This document shows, in pieces, positions 25,237 to 33,427 of a DNA stretch of 64,000 nt. How positions within the stretch are numbered: the first letter of the stretch is position 1; every line of letters starts with the position of its first letter. Origin of the DNA: Bog-532 sp963824545 (GTDB lineage: Bacteria; Actinomycetota; Actinomycetes; Streptosporangiales; Streptosporangiaceae). The stretch is from the NCBI GenBank assembly GCA_963824545.1, contig CAWGPP010000017.1, positions 34,839-98,838 on the forward strand, given 5' to 3'. The notes beneath the pieces were generated by a model. That model was not told where the DNA came from and made no database searches. It saw only the letters and a program-made list of their open reading frames with translations. Made by a program: the position numbers and the translations under genes.

Positions 25237-25837
25237 CCGAGCTCCCTCCGGAAGAAATCCCAGCACGCGCTGTGCCGGTCCTCGTGGTCGGGATGAGGCC
25301 GGGCGCACGCGCGTAACCGTTTGCCGATGTTGCGCTAGATGTCTACCCGCAATTCCGCCCGGTCGCATCCAAGCGTGATGGATCTACTCCGCAGCGTTAC
25401 ATTTCCGGGACATGGCGGTGGCCGGCCGCGGAGCCGCCGCCGGGGCCGTCGCCCGAGCCCCGGCTCCGGGGACCGCGCCGGAAACCGTCCCCGGAGGCCT
25501 GGCCCTGGGCCGCCTCCCGAGGCCGTCCCCGGAGGCCTGGCCCTGGGCCGCTCCCCGAGGCCGTCCCCGGAGACCCGGTCGCAATAGTTGACTTTACCGA
25601 CCGGAATTAACTAGATTCAGCCAGGTCAGTCGCTTCGTGACCGGCCGGGCGGTTCGTCGGCCCCGGCCGCTGACGCCACCGCCGCAGGCCGCGGCCCGGA
25701 CCTTCGTGCACCGCCTCGGCGCTTGACATCGCTGGACTTGAGAAGATCTGCTGAGGGACGGGTGACTTGAGTGACGTGGCAGCTGGGTACGGGACCAGGG
25801 GCGCGCAGAACCGTGGACAAGCGAGGGAGCTTCCGTC
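25237..25837. other. 600-bp intergenic region with tandem repeat and one possible promoter
   Basis: No gene is supported here. It holds the 38-bp tandem repeat described separately. At 25588-25617 TTGACT and TAGATT are 18 bases apart on the plus strand, a possible housekeeping promoter for the methanethiol oxidase operon with a 220-base leader. The leader 25618-25837 shows no recognised riboswitch. Confidence 0.4.
25485..25575. repeat. 38-bp tandem repeat, about 2.4 copies
   Basis: The unit starting CCGTCCCCGGAGGCCTGGCC occurs at 25485 and 25523, with a partial third copy at 25561. Copies differ at one position pair (GCCTCCCG versus GCTCCCCG). The repeat is noncoding and GC-extreme. Confidence 0.85.
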
Positions 25838-27271
25838 ATGGCAGATGAGCACCAGCATCATCACGACCCGACCTTCTACCGTTCGCCGGCCGACGCGGCG
25901 GCCGCGCCTGCGGAGAAGCTCGCCTATCTCGCGACGTTCGCCCGCCCCGCGGACCGGCCCGACGCGCTGGCCGTGATCGACGTCGACCCGGACTCGCGGT
26001 CCTACGCCTCGGTGATCGGCTTCACCGAGCTGCCGGGCACCGGGGACGAGCTGCACCACTTCGGCTGGAACGCCTGCTCCAGCGCGCTGTGCCCGGGCGG
26101 CGACCACCAGCACGGCGACCGCCGTTACCTCATCGTGCCCGGCATACGGTCCTCGCGGCTGCACATCTTCGACACCGGAGCCAATCCGGCCGAGCCGCCC
26201 ATCGTCAAGGTGCTCGGCCCGGAGGAGCTGGGCAAGCGGGCCGGCTACTCCCGCCCGCACACCGTGCACTGCGGCCCGGGGGCCGTCTTCGTGTCCTGCC
26301 TGGGCGGCGGCGACGGCCAGGAGGGCCCGGGCGGGATCGCGCTGCTGGACCACTCCACCTTCGAGGTCACCGGCCAGTGGGAAGCCGACCGCGGCGACCA
26401 GTACCTGGCGTACGACGTCTGGTGGCACGTCATGCACGACGTGGCGGTTACCTCCGAGTGGGCCACTCCGTCGATGATCGAGAACGGGATCGTCCCGGAG
26501 CTGCTGCTCGGCCGCAAGTACGGGCACCGGCTGCACTTCTGGGACATGAAAACCCGGGCGAACACGCAGACCATCGACCTCGGCGACGAGCACCAGATGG
26601 TGCTGGAGCTGCGTCCCGCGCACGCCCCGGACAAGCTGTACGGCTTCGCCAGCGTGGTGGTCAGCGTCGAGGACCTGTCCGCGTCGATCTGGCTGTGGCA
26701 CGAGAGCCCGGGCGCCACCGGCGCCGGCGACCGGTGGGCCGCGACCAAGGTCATCACGATCCCGGCCGAACCGGCTCCGGCCGAGGAGCTGCCGCCGCTG
26801 CTGCAGGGCTTCGGGGCGGTCCCGCCGCTGGTCACCGACATCGCCCTGTCGGTGGACGATAAGTTCCTCTACGTGTCGTGCTGGGGGACCGGTGAGCTGA
26901 AGCAGTACGACGTCAGCGACCCGTTCCACCCCCGGGAGGCCGGGTCAGTGCGGATCGGCGGCATCACCGGCCGGGTTCCGCACCCGGCCAGGCCGGACGC
27001 GCCGCTGCGCGGCGGCCCGCAGATGGTGGAGGTCAGCCGGGACGGCCGGCGTGTCTACTTCACGAACTCGCTGTACGGCGCGTGGGACGACCAGTTCTAC
27101 CCCGACGGGGTGGGCGCGTGGATGGCCAAGCTCGACGTCAATCCCGGCGGCGGGATCGCCTTCGACGAGCGGTTCTTCCCCGAGGGGGAGGCGTTCCGCG
27201 GGCGGCGCGTGCACCAGGTGCGGCTGCAGGGCGGGGACGCCTCCAGCGACTCCTACTGCTTCCCGTCGTAG
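25838..27271 (+). CDS. mtoX: SBP56-family selenium-binding protein / methanethiol oxidase
   Basis: The 477-aa product has the full SBP56 length and its signature segments: HHFGWNACSSALCPGGDHQH near residue 75, IVPGIRSSRLHIFDT, SRPHTVHCGPGAVFVSCLGG, WWHVMHDVAVTSEWATPSMI, and YVSCWGTGELKQYDVSDPFH. The conserved His and Cys residues include metal (Cu) ligands in bacterial MtoX. MtoX oxidises methanethiol to formaldehyde, H2S and H2O2. The His-rich start (MADEHQHHHDP) may help metal loading. There is no clear export signal. A carbonic anhydrase gene follows after 29 bases in the same operon. Confidence 0.88.
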   Translation: MADEHQHHHDPTFYRSPADAAAAPAEKLAYLATFARPADRPDALAVIDVDPDSRSYASVIGFTELPGTGDELHHFGWNACSSALCPGGDHQHGDRRYLIVPGIRSSRLHIFDTGANPAEPPIVKVLGPEELGKRAGYSRPHTVHCGPGAVFVSCLGGGDGQEGPGGIALLDHSTFEVTGQWEADRGDQYLAYDVWWHVMHDVAVTSEWATPSMIENGIVPELLLGRKYGHRLHFWDMKTRANTQTIDLGDEHQMVLELRPAHAPDKLYGFASVVVSVEDLSASIWLWHESPGATGAGDRWAATKVITIPAEPAPAEELPPLLQGFGAVPPLVTDIALSVDDKFLYVSCWGTGELKQYDVSDPFHPREAGSVRIGGITGRVPHPARPDAPLRGGPQMVEVSRDGRRVYFTNSLYGAWDDQFYPDGVGAWMAKLDVNPGGGIAFDERFFPEGEAFRGRRVHQVRLQGGDASSDSYCFPS

Positions 27272-27300
27272 CAGAGCCCCTCGAAACGGAGGTGCCCGCC

Positions 27301-27789
27301 ATGTCCGTCACCGATGACCTGCTAGCCAATAACGAGCGCTACGCGGAGAGCTTCCACGGCCCGCTGCCGCTGATACCGTCCGCCCACCTGGCCGTGGTCG
27401 CGTGCATGGACTCGCGGATGAGGATCTTCGCCCTCCTCGGCCTGGAGGACGGCCAGGCGCACATCATCCGCAACGCCGGCGGCGTCGTCACCGACGACGT
27501 GATCCGCTCGCTGGCCATCAGCCAGCGGCTGCTCGCCACCAGGTCCATCATCCTGATCCACCACACCGAGTGCGGGATGCTGACGTTCACCGATGACCAG
27601 TTCAAGGCGGCCATCCAGGAGGAGACCGGGATCAAGCCGCCGTGGGCCGCCGAGGCCTTCACCGACCTGGACGCCGATGTCCGGCAGTCGATGGCGCGGA
27701 TCAGGTCCAGCCCGTTCATCCCGCACACCGGCGACGTGCGCGGCTGCGTGTTCGACGTCGGCACCGGCCGGCTGCGCGAGGTGAAGTAA
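27301..27789 (+). CDS. Beta-class carbonic anhydrase (Rv1284/COS-hydrolase-like)
   Basis: The 162-aa product carries the zinc site of beta-carbonic anhydrases: VVACMDSRMRIFALLGLEDG (Cys, with the Asp-Arg dyad) and LIHHTECGM (His-x2-Cys). Its short length and the HIIRNAGGVVTDDVIRSLAI segment are typical of the clade containing mycobacterial Rv1284 and some COS hydrolases. ACGGAGGTGCCCGCC precedes the ATG. Being co-transcribed with a methanethiol oxidase suggests sulfur-gas chemistry (COS, or bicarbonate supply), which is an inference. A perfect palindrome overlaps its stop codon. Confidence 0.9.
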   Translation: MSVTDDLLANNERYAESFHGPLPLIPSAHLAVVACMDSRMRIFALLGLEDGQAHIIRNAGGVVTDDVIRSLAISQRLLATRSIILIHHTECGMLTFTDDQFKAAIQEETGIKPPWAAEAFTDLDADVRQSMARIRSSPFIPHTGDVRGCVFDVGTGRLREVK

Positions 27790-27816
27790 TTTCCGTCCCG
27801 GCCGGGACGGAAATTA
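27787..27816. terminator. Perfect 30-bp palindrome, terminator of the mtoX operon
   Basis: TAATTTCCGTCCCGG and its exact complement form a gap-free palindrome that begins at the TAA stop of the carbonic anhydrase gene. It can terminate transcription and is symmetric. Confidence 0.75.
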
Positions 27817-27882
27817 CCGTTTGCTGCGGGAACTGGCCCGGCCGTCCCCGTACGTAAGCTTCGCGTACTACCCTCAGCAGGC

Positions 27883-29658
27883 GTGGCTGCCCTGCCCGTG
27901 ACGAGATCCGCTGCCGACGCCCAGGACGACCTGCGGCCCCGGCGAGATGCGCGTGTCCTCACGCTGGCCGCCGTCTATTACCTGCTCGCGGCCGTGGCGT
28001 TGCTGCTGTGGCTGTGGCGGAACCCGGCAGCCGGCACGGTCGCGGGCAACGCCAACGACGCGGACCAGTTCTCCTGGTTCTTCCGCTACGATGCGACGGC
28101 CGTCGCCCACTTCAGGCTGCCTGCCCTCGTCACGACGGCGCTGAACGCCCCGCAGGGCATCAACGTCATGTGGAACACGTTCATGCTGCTGCCCGGCGTC
28201 CTGCTGGCGCCGCTCACGCTGCTGGCAGGACCGCAGGTGAGCCTGACCGTGCTGATGACCGCCGGGTTCGCGGGCAGTGCGCTGGCGCTGTTCGCCGTCC
28301 TGCGGCGCTGGGATGTCAGCGTCGCCGCCGCGGCCATCGCGGGCGCGGTCTACGGGTTCTCCCCGGCGCTGCTCCAGTCGGCCGTCGGCCACTACGACTT
28401 CCAGTTCGCGGTCCTGCCACCGCTCATCCTCGACGCGGCCCTGCGGATCGGCACCGGGCGCGCCCGGCCGCTGCGCGGCGGGCTGTGGCTGGGCCTGCTG
28501 GCTACGGCGCAGTTGCTCACGGCCGAGGAAGTGCTGCTGGACACCGTCCTGGCGGGTGCGGTCATCGCCGTCGTGCTCGCCGTCAGTCGGCCGCGGGCCG
28601 TGCTGCAGCAGGTCCCCCGCCTGGCGGCCGGGCTCGCCGTCGCGATGGCCCTGCTGGTCGCCGTGTGCGGGTACCCGCTGTGGATCCAGTTCTTCGGGCC
28701 ACTGCATCAGCACGGCAGCGCGTTCACGCCCGACTTCTTCAAGAACGACCTGAGCGGGTTCGTGACCCCATCGTCGTTCCTGTTCTTCCACACGGCGTCC
28801 AGCGCGGCGGCGGCCACCCGCTACCAGGGCGGCGTGCCGGAGTACCTCGCCTACCTGGGCTGGCCGCTGCTCGTCGTGCTGGCCGCCGTGGCGGTGCGGT
28901 TCTGGCGGAACCTCGCGGTACGGGCGGCCGCCGTAACGTTCGCGGTCATGGAGATCTTCTCCCTGGGCGGCACGCTCATGATCGGCGGTACCGGTCACCA
29001 CGCGATCCTGCTGCCCTGGCACTGGCTGGGCTCGCTGCCGCTGCTCGACGCGGCGCTGCCGACCCGGTTCTCGATCACGGCGGACGGTGCCGCGGCGGTC
29101 CTGCTGGCCTTCGGCCTGGACCTGGCCCGCCGCCAGCCGCGGATCGCCGCGCGGCGCTGGGGACCGGGCGCCGTCACCGCAACCGCGATCCTCGCCGTGC
29201 TGCCGATCCTGCCGCGCCCGCTGCCCGACGCCGCGGCCGCGCCGGTCCCGGCCGGCTGGTCCGCGACGTTCACCGCGCTGCACCTGCCCGCCGGGGCGCG
29301 CGTCCTCGTGGTGCCCATCCCCACGGCGACGTTCACCGAGCCGATGCGCTGGCAGGCCGACACCGCGCTGCCCATCGACCTGATCGGCGGGTACTTCACC
29401 GGCCCCGGCCCGGGTGGCCAGGCGTACATCGACGGCGGCGTCATGGCCCCGGGCGCGCGCTACCTCAACGTCTTGTGGTCGGGCGGGGCCTTCCTCCAGA
29501 TGCCCCCGCGCGCGCAGATGAAAGCCCAGTTCGCCCGCTGGCAACCGGCCGCCGTCGTCGCGGTCACCGGGACCCACTCGGGTCTCGGGGAGTACCTCAT
29601 CGGCCTGCTCGGCCGGCCCACCTATCGCGTCGGCAAGATCCTGGCCTGGCGCACCTAG
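27883..29658 (+). CDS. Polytopic membrane protein, GT-C glycosyltransferase-like
   Basis: The 591-aa product has about ten hydrophobic helices. The first extracytoplasmic loop holds GNANDADQFSWFFRYDATAV, an Asp-rich loop like that of GT-C enzymes that use polyprenyl-phosphate sugars. The C-terminal 150 residues are soluble and outward-facing (LPIDLIGGYFTGPGPGGQAY). The family is best described as a membrane mannosyl/arabinosyl-transferase-like protein of unknown substrate. GTG 27883 lacks a strong ribosome site, so the start may be slightly downstream. The HpnB-like glycosyltransferase follows after 49 bases. Confidence 0.7.
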   Translation: MAALPVTRSAADAQDDLRPRRDARVLTLAAVYYLLAAVALLLWLWRNPAAGTVAGNANDADQFSWFFRYDATAVAHFRLPALVTTALNAPQGINVMWNTFMLLPGVLLAPLTLLAGPQVSLTVLMTAGFAGSALALFAVLRRWDVSVAAAAIAGAVYGFSPALLQSAVGHYDFQFAVLPPLILDAALRIGTGRARPLRGGLWLGLLATAQLLTAEEVLLDTVLAGAVIAVVLAVSRPRAVLQQVPRLAAGLAVAMALLVAVCGYPLWIQFFGPLHQHGSAFTPDFFKNDLSGFVTPSSFLFFHTASSAAAATRYQGGVPEYLAYLGWPLLVVLAAVAVRFWRNLAVRAAAVTFAVMEIFSLGGTLMIGGTGHHAILLPWHWLGSLPLLDAALPTRFSITADGAAAVLLAFGLDLARRQPRIAARRWGPGAVTATAILAVLPILPRPLPDAAAAPVPAGWSATFTALHLPAGARVLVVPIPTATFTEPMRWQADTALPIDLIGGYFTGPGPGGQAYIDGGVMAPGARYLNVLWSGGAFLQMPPRAQMKAQFARWQPAAVVAVTGTHSGLGEYLIGLLGRPTYRVGKILAWRT

Positions 29659-29707
29659 CCGACGGGCTACGGCCCGCGCCCGGGCCACCCTGTGCCAGGC
29701 TTCCCCT

Positions 29708-31093
29708 GTGGATGCTCTGGGTATCGCCGCGGCTGTGGATGCTCTGGGTATCGCCGCGGCGCTGGCCGCCGTGGCCTGGGCCGTGCTGCTGACCGGGCAC
29801 GGCGGCTTCTGGCGGACGGATCAGCGGCTGCCCGCCCCGGCCAGCCGGTCCGCCGGGGCTGCTGGGCGTGCCCGGTCGCACGGGTCCACCGGGGCCGCCG
29901 AGGCCGCCGGGGCTGATGGGGTTGCCGGGGCTAATTGGGCTGATGGGTCCGCCGGGGCCGCCGGGGCCGGCGGCGAGCCTGCCGCCTGGCCGGAGGTCGC
30001 CGCGGTCGTGCCGGCCCGGGACGAGGCGGCCATCCTGCCGGTCACGCTGCCGGCCCTGCTGGCCCAGGACTATCCCGGCCCGTTCTCGGTCACGCTCGTC
30101 GACGACAGCAGTTCCGACGGAACCGGGGAGGTCGCCGTCGCGCTCGCCGCCGGGGCGCCCCGCGCGCTCCGTGTCGTGCACGGCGCGGCGCCGCCTCCCG
30201 GCTGGGCCGGAAAACCCTGGGCCATGGCGCAAGGACTGGCGGCGGCCGGCGCCGGCGGCGCGCCCTACATCCTGTTCACCGACGCCGACATCGCCTGGCA
30301 GCAGCCCGGCGCGCTGCGCGCGCTGGTGGCCGCGGCCGAGGCCAGCGACCGTGACCTGGTGTCGCAGATGGTCCTGCTGCGCACGGAGACGGGCTGGGAG
30401 AAGGCGATCATCCCGGCGTTCGTCTACTTCTTCGCCCAGCTGTACCCGTTCCGCTGGGTCAACCGCCCGGGCGGGCGCACCGCCGCGGCGGCGGGTGGCT
30501 GCATGCTCGTCCGCCGCCACGCGCTGGAGATGGCCGGCGGGCTGGCTCCCATCCGCGGCGCGCTCATCGATGATGTCGCCCTCGGCCGGCTGCTGAAGCG
30601 GCCGCCGGCCCGGGGCCGGTGCTGGCTGGGGCTCAGCACCAGCGTGCGGAGCGTCCGCCCGTATACCGGGCTCACCGACCTGTGGAACATGGTGGCACGG
30701 TCGGCCTACACCCAGCTCCGGTACTCGCCGTGGCTGCTGGCCGGCACGCTCGCCGGCCTGGCCTGGCTCTACGCGCTGCCCCCGGTCAGTGCGATCGCGG
30801 GCCTGATCGCGCTGACCGGGAGCGCGGGCCCGATCGGCGCCGGGCCGCTGCTCTGCGCGGCCGCCGGCCTGGCCGGCTGGGCGGCGATGGCGGTCAGCTA
30901 CCTGCCGATGCTGCGGCTGTACCGGCTGTCGCCGCTGCGGGCACCCACGCTGCCTGCCATCGCGCTCATGTACGCGGCCATGACCGCCGACTCGGGCCGA
31001 AGGCATTACGCCGGCCGGGGCGGCGCATGGAAAGGCCGGGCGGGGCAGCCCGGCGAGCGGGAAAGCGGCATTCAGGAAAAGGCGCGCGGATAG
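29708..31093 (+). CDS. HpnB-like family 2 glycosyltransferase
   Basis: The 461-aa product has one N-terminal helix, a low-complexity Gly/Ala linker, then a GT2 domain. VAAVVPARDEAAILPVTLPA begins it, VTLVDDSSSDGT binds nucleotide, and YILFTDADIAWQQPGALRAL contains the DxD-type metal motif. A C-terminal pair or trio of helices follows, with WNMVARSAYTQLRYSPWLLA. This layout matches the hopene-associated glycosyltransferase HpnB. No other hopanoid genes are in the window, so that role is not confirmed. The N-terminus is a perfect 27-bp tandem duplication (DALGIAAAVDALGIAAAL), and the start may be either copy's GTG. Confidence 0.82.
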   Translation: MDALGIAAAVDALGIAAALAAVAWAVLLTGHGGFWRTDQRLPAPASRSAGAAGRARSHGSTGAAEAAGADGVAGANWADGSAGAAGAGGEPAAWPEVAAVVPARDEAAILPVTLPALLAQDYPGPFSVTLVDDSSSDGTGEVAVALAAGAPRALRVVHGAAPPPGWAGKPWAMAQGLAAAGAGGAPYILFTDADIAWQQPGALRALVAAAEASDRDLVSQMVLLRTETGWEKAIIPAFVYFFAQLYPFRWVNRPGGRTAAAAGGCMLVRRHALEMAGGLAPIRGALIDDVALGRLLKRPPARGRCWLGLSTSVRSVRPYTGLTDLWNMVARSAYTQLRYSPWLLAGTLAGLAWLYALPPVSAIAGLIALTGSAGPIGAGPLLCAAAGLAGWAAMAVSYLPMLRLYRLSPLRAPTLPAIALMYAAMTADSGRRHYAGRGGAWKGRAGQPGERESGIQEKARG

Positions 31094-31329
31094 CGAGCAA
31101 AGGACCATGCGCCGTATCCGGAAGTCGCCGTCGGCCAAGCGGTAAAGCGGCAATTCGCGGGGCCGCCTGCACGGTTACCTATCCGACCGGTTGTTCCGTT
31201 CCGATCTGGATCGCCGGAACATCCCATTCGGTCAGCTCATATAGACGGTGATTCTCCGGCTATCAACTGCTGTCGAGGCCCTACTATTGGCATTATCGGT
31301 CCCGCACCCGACACAGCCCGGAGGCCATT

Positions 31330-33318
31330 GTGCTCAGCGGGACAGCAGGCGAACAGATCCCCGGTGGCGGCCACCGGCCGCGGCACCGCAGGCCTGACGA
31401 TCTGGCGATCTTGCCGGTCGGTGACGTCGCCGGGCAGACCTACGAGGAGCTGTACGTCGAGCACGCGCCGGCCGCCCGGCGGGTCGCCCTGTCGATGGTG
31501 CCGCGTGACGTCGCCGACGATATCGTCGCCGAGGCCTTCACCCGGGTACTCGGCGCGATCCGGGCCGGCGGCGGGCCGGGCCTCGCCTTCCGGGCGTACC
31601 TGCTGACGGCGGTGCGCAACACGGCCAACGACTGGCTGCGGGCCAGCCGCCGCACCACCGTTGTCGGCGATCTCGGCGAGGACCTCGAGGACCGCGTGCC
31701 CGAGGAAAACATGGGTCTCGCCCGGCTTTCGCGCGGCCCGGAAGCGGAGACCGAAGCCCGGGCCGAGGCCCGCCTGGTCGCCGGGGCCTTCGCGCACCTG
31801 CCCGCCCGCTGGCGCGCCGTCCTCTGGCAGCTGGAGGTCGAAGGCAAGGCACCCGCCGCCGTCGCGCCGATGTTCGGGCTGTCCGCCAACGGCGTCTCGG
31901 CCCTGGCCGTGCGGGCCCGCGAAGGGCTCCGGCAGGCCTACCTGCAGGAGCACATCGGCAGCAACATCCCGGCGCCCTGCCGCGCGTACGCGGAGGCACT
32001 AGGCGCCGACGCCCGCGGCCGGCTCAGCCGGCGCCGCCGCAGCGCCGTCCACGAGCATCTCGAGCACTGCACCAGCTGTCACGCCCTGGCCACTGAGCTG
32101 ACCGAAGTCAACAGCAGGCTCGGGGCGATCCTCACGCCCGCCGCGCTGGCCGGTGCGGCGGGCGCCCTGGCTTCCGCCGGGCATGGGGCACTCACCGTCG
32201 GGGTGAAGGCCGGGGCCGGGGTAAAGGCCGGGGCTGAGGTGAAGGCTGGGGCCGGAGTGAAGGCCGGGGCTGAGGTGAAGGCTGGGGCCGGAGTGAAGGC
32301 CGGGGCCGGAGTGAAGGCCGGGGCTGAGGTGAAGGCTGGGGCTGGGGTGAAGGCGGGAACCGGAGCCAAGGCGGGCGCCGGCCTCAAGGCGGCCGCGGGG
32401 CTGAAGGCTGGGGCCGGGGTGAAGGCTGGGGCGGGGCTGACAGCGGGCGCGGGGCTGAAGGCTGGGGCCGCGGCCCGGCGGGGCGGCCGGGCCTGGCTGA
32501 GCGGACACGCGCGGCTGCACCCGGTGGCCGCGGCCGCGAGCGCCGCCGCTGGGCTGGCCGTGGCCGGCGGCATGGTTTACGCGGTCAGCGTCAGCCCGTA
32601 CGGGCCCCTGGGCGGGCTGGGCGGCGGTTCGCGGCCGGCCGTGCCGGCGGCCGCGCTGTCCCCGGCGGGCCCATCCGCATCCAACCACGCCCCCGGCGCG
32701 CCCAGCCAGCTCGGCGCGGCCTCGTCGCTGGCTCCGGTCGGCGGGGTCACCGGAACCGCGTGCCCGGGCACCGCTGGTGCCGTCACCCGGACCTGCGCGG
32801 CGGGCGCCGGTTCCGGCCGTCCCGCCGCGGGAACGCTGGCCGGCGCCGCGCCCGGCGGGACGGGAGCGGACACCGCGGGCCGCCCCGGCGTAAGCGGCGG
32901 GACCGCCACGAGCCCAGGCTCCGGGTCTGCCGTGCTGGGCGGGCTCGGCGGGGCGACCGGGGCGGTCGGCACGGTCACCCGGGGCGTGGGCAGCACCCTC
33001 GGCGGCACGGTCAGCGCGGCCGGGCAGGCCGTGTCGGGCGTCACCCAGGTTCTCGGCACCGTGCTGGGCCCCACCACCAACACCCTCGGCAACGCGGTGG
33101 CCGGCGTATCCCAGCAGGTGGGAGCGGGCGTAAGCGGCACCGGTCTCGGCAGCACCGGCCTGGGCACTACGGTCACGCAGGCCGGCAGCACCGTCGGCGG
33201 CACGGTCAGGAACGCCGGGAGCACGGTCAGCGGCGTCATCGGCAGCGCCGGCACCGTGGTCGGCAACGTCGGCCAGGGGGCCGGCGGAGCCGGCCAGCTC
33301 CTGAAAGGCAAGCCGTAG
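31330..33318 (+). CDS. Membrane-tethered ECF sigma factor fused to a zinc-finger anti-sigma domain
   Basis: GTG 31330 has GGAGG 5 bases upstream. Residues about 35-195 are an ECF sigma factor: region 2 in YEELYVEHAPAARRVALSMV and DIVAEAFTRVLG, region 4 in LPARWRAVLWQLEVEGKAPA and FGLSANGVSALAVRAREGLR. A zinc-binding anti-sigma motif follows (RSAVHEHLEHCTSCHAL, H-x3-C-x2-C). Then come about 85 residues of (V/L)KAGA repeats, one membrane helix (HPVAAAASAAAGLAVAGGMV) and about 240 residues of Gly/Thr/Ser-rich extracellular sequence. Such sigma/anti-sigma/TM fusions exist in actinobacteria and are thought to be released by proteolysis or to act at the membrane. Start and frame are unambiguous over all 662 codons. 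Confidence 0.88.
   Translation: MLSGTAGEQIPGGGHRPRHRRPDDLAILPVGDVAGQTYEELYVEHAPAARRVALSMVPRDVADDIVAEAFTRVLGAIRAGGGPGLAFRAYLLTAVRNTANDWLRASRRTTVVGDLGEDLEDRVPEENMGLARLSRGPEAETEARAEARLVAGAFAHLPARWRAVLWQLEVEGKAPAAVAPMFGLSANGVSALAVRAREGLRQAYLQEHIGSNIPAPCRAYAEALGADARGRLSRRRRSAVHEHLEHCTSCHALATELTEVNSRLGAILTPAALAGAAGALASAGHGALTVGVKAGAGVKAGAEVKAGAGVKAGAEVKAGAGVKAGAGVKAGAEVKAGAGVKAGTGAKAGAGLKAAAGLKAGAGVKAGAGLTAGAGLKAGAAARRGGRAWLSGHARLHPVAAAASAAAGLAVAGGMVYAVSVSPYGPLGGLGGGSRPAVPAAALSPAGPSASNHAPGAPSQLGAASSLAPVGGVTGTACPGTAGAVTRTCAAGAGSGRPAAGTLAGAAPGGTGADTAGRPGVSGGTATSPGSGSAVLGGLGGATGAVGTVTRGVGSTLGGTVSAAGQAVSGVTQVLGTVLGPTTNTLGNAVAGVSQQVGAGVSGTGLGSTGLGTTVTQAGSTVGGTVRNAGSTVSGVIGSAGTVVGNVGQGAGGAGQLLKGKP
32204..32475 (+). 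repeat. 15-bp coding repeats (VKAGA/LKAGA) in the sigma fusion
   Basis: About 17 tandem copies of a unit like GTGAAGGCCGGGGCC encode alternating VKAGA and EVKAGA/LKAGA. Near-identity at DNA level implies recent slippage expansion. The strand is rich in Lys and Ala, so the spacer is basic and probably helical. Confidence 0.9.
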
Positions 33319-33427
33319 CCCGGTTGGCTGTGCCGGGCACCGGTGGCGCGTCCCGTCTCTGATAAGTAATGAGAGGGAGAAGCGCCGCGGCCAGAGCCGG
33401 CCCGGGCCTGCGTGGGAGGTTGAGCCG

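Noticed and set aside
27874..29688. 604-codon minus-strand frame opposite the membrane protein
   Set aside because: Its composition is Arg/Gln/Gly-rich without domains, while the plus strand has clean membrane helices.
32204..32475. Regular 15-bp repeats as a CRISPR or iteron origin
   Set aside because: They are in frame within a sigma-factor fusion gene, lack spacers, and have no replication gene nearby.
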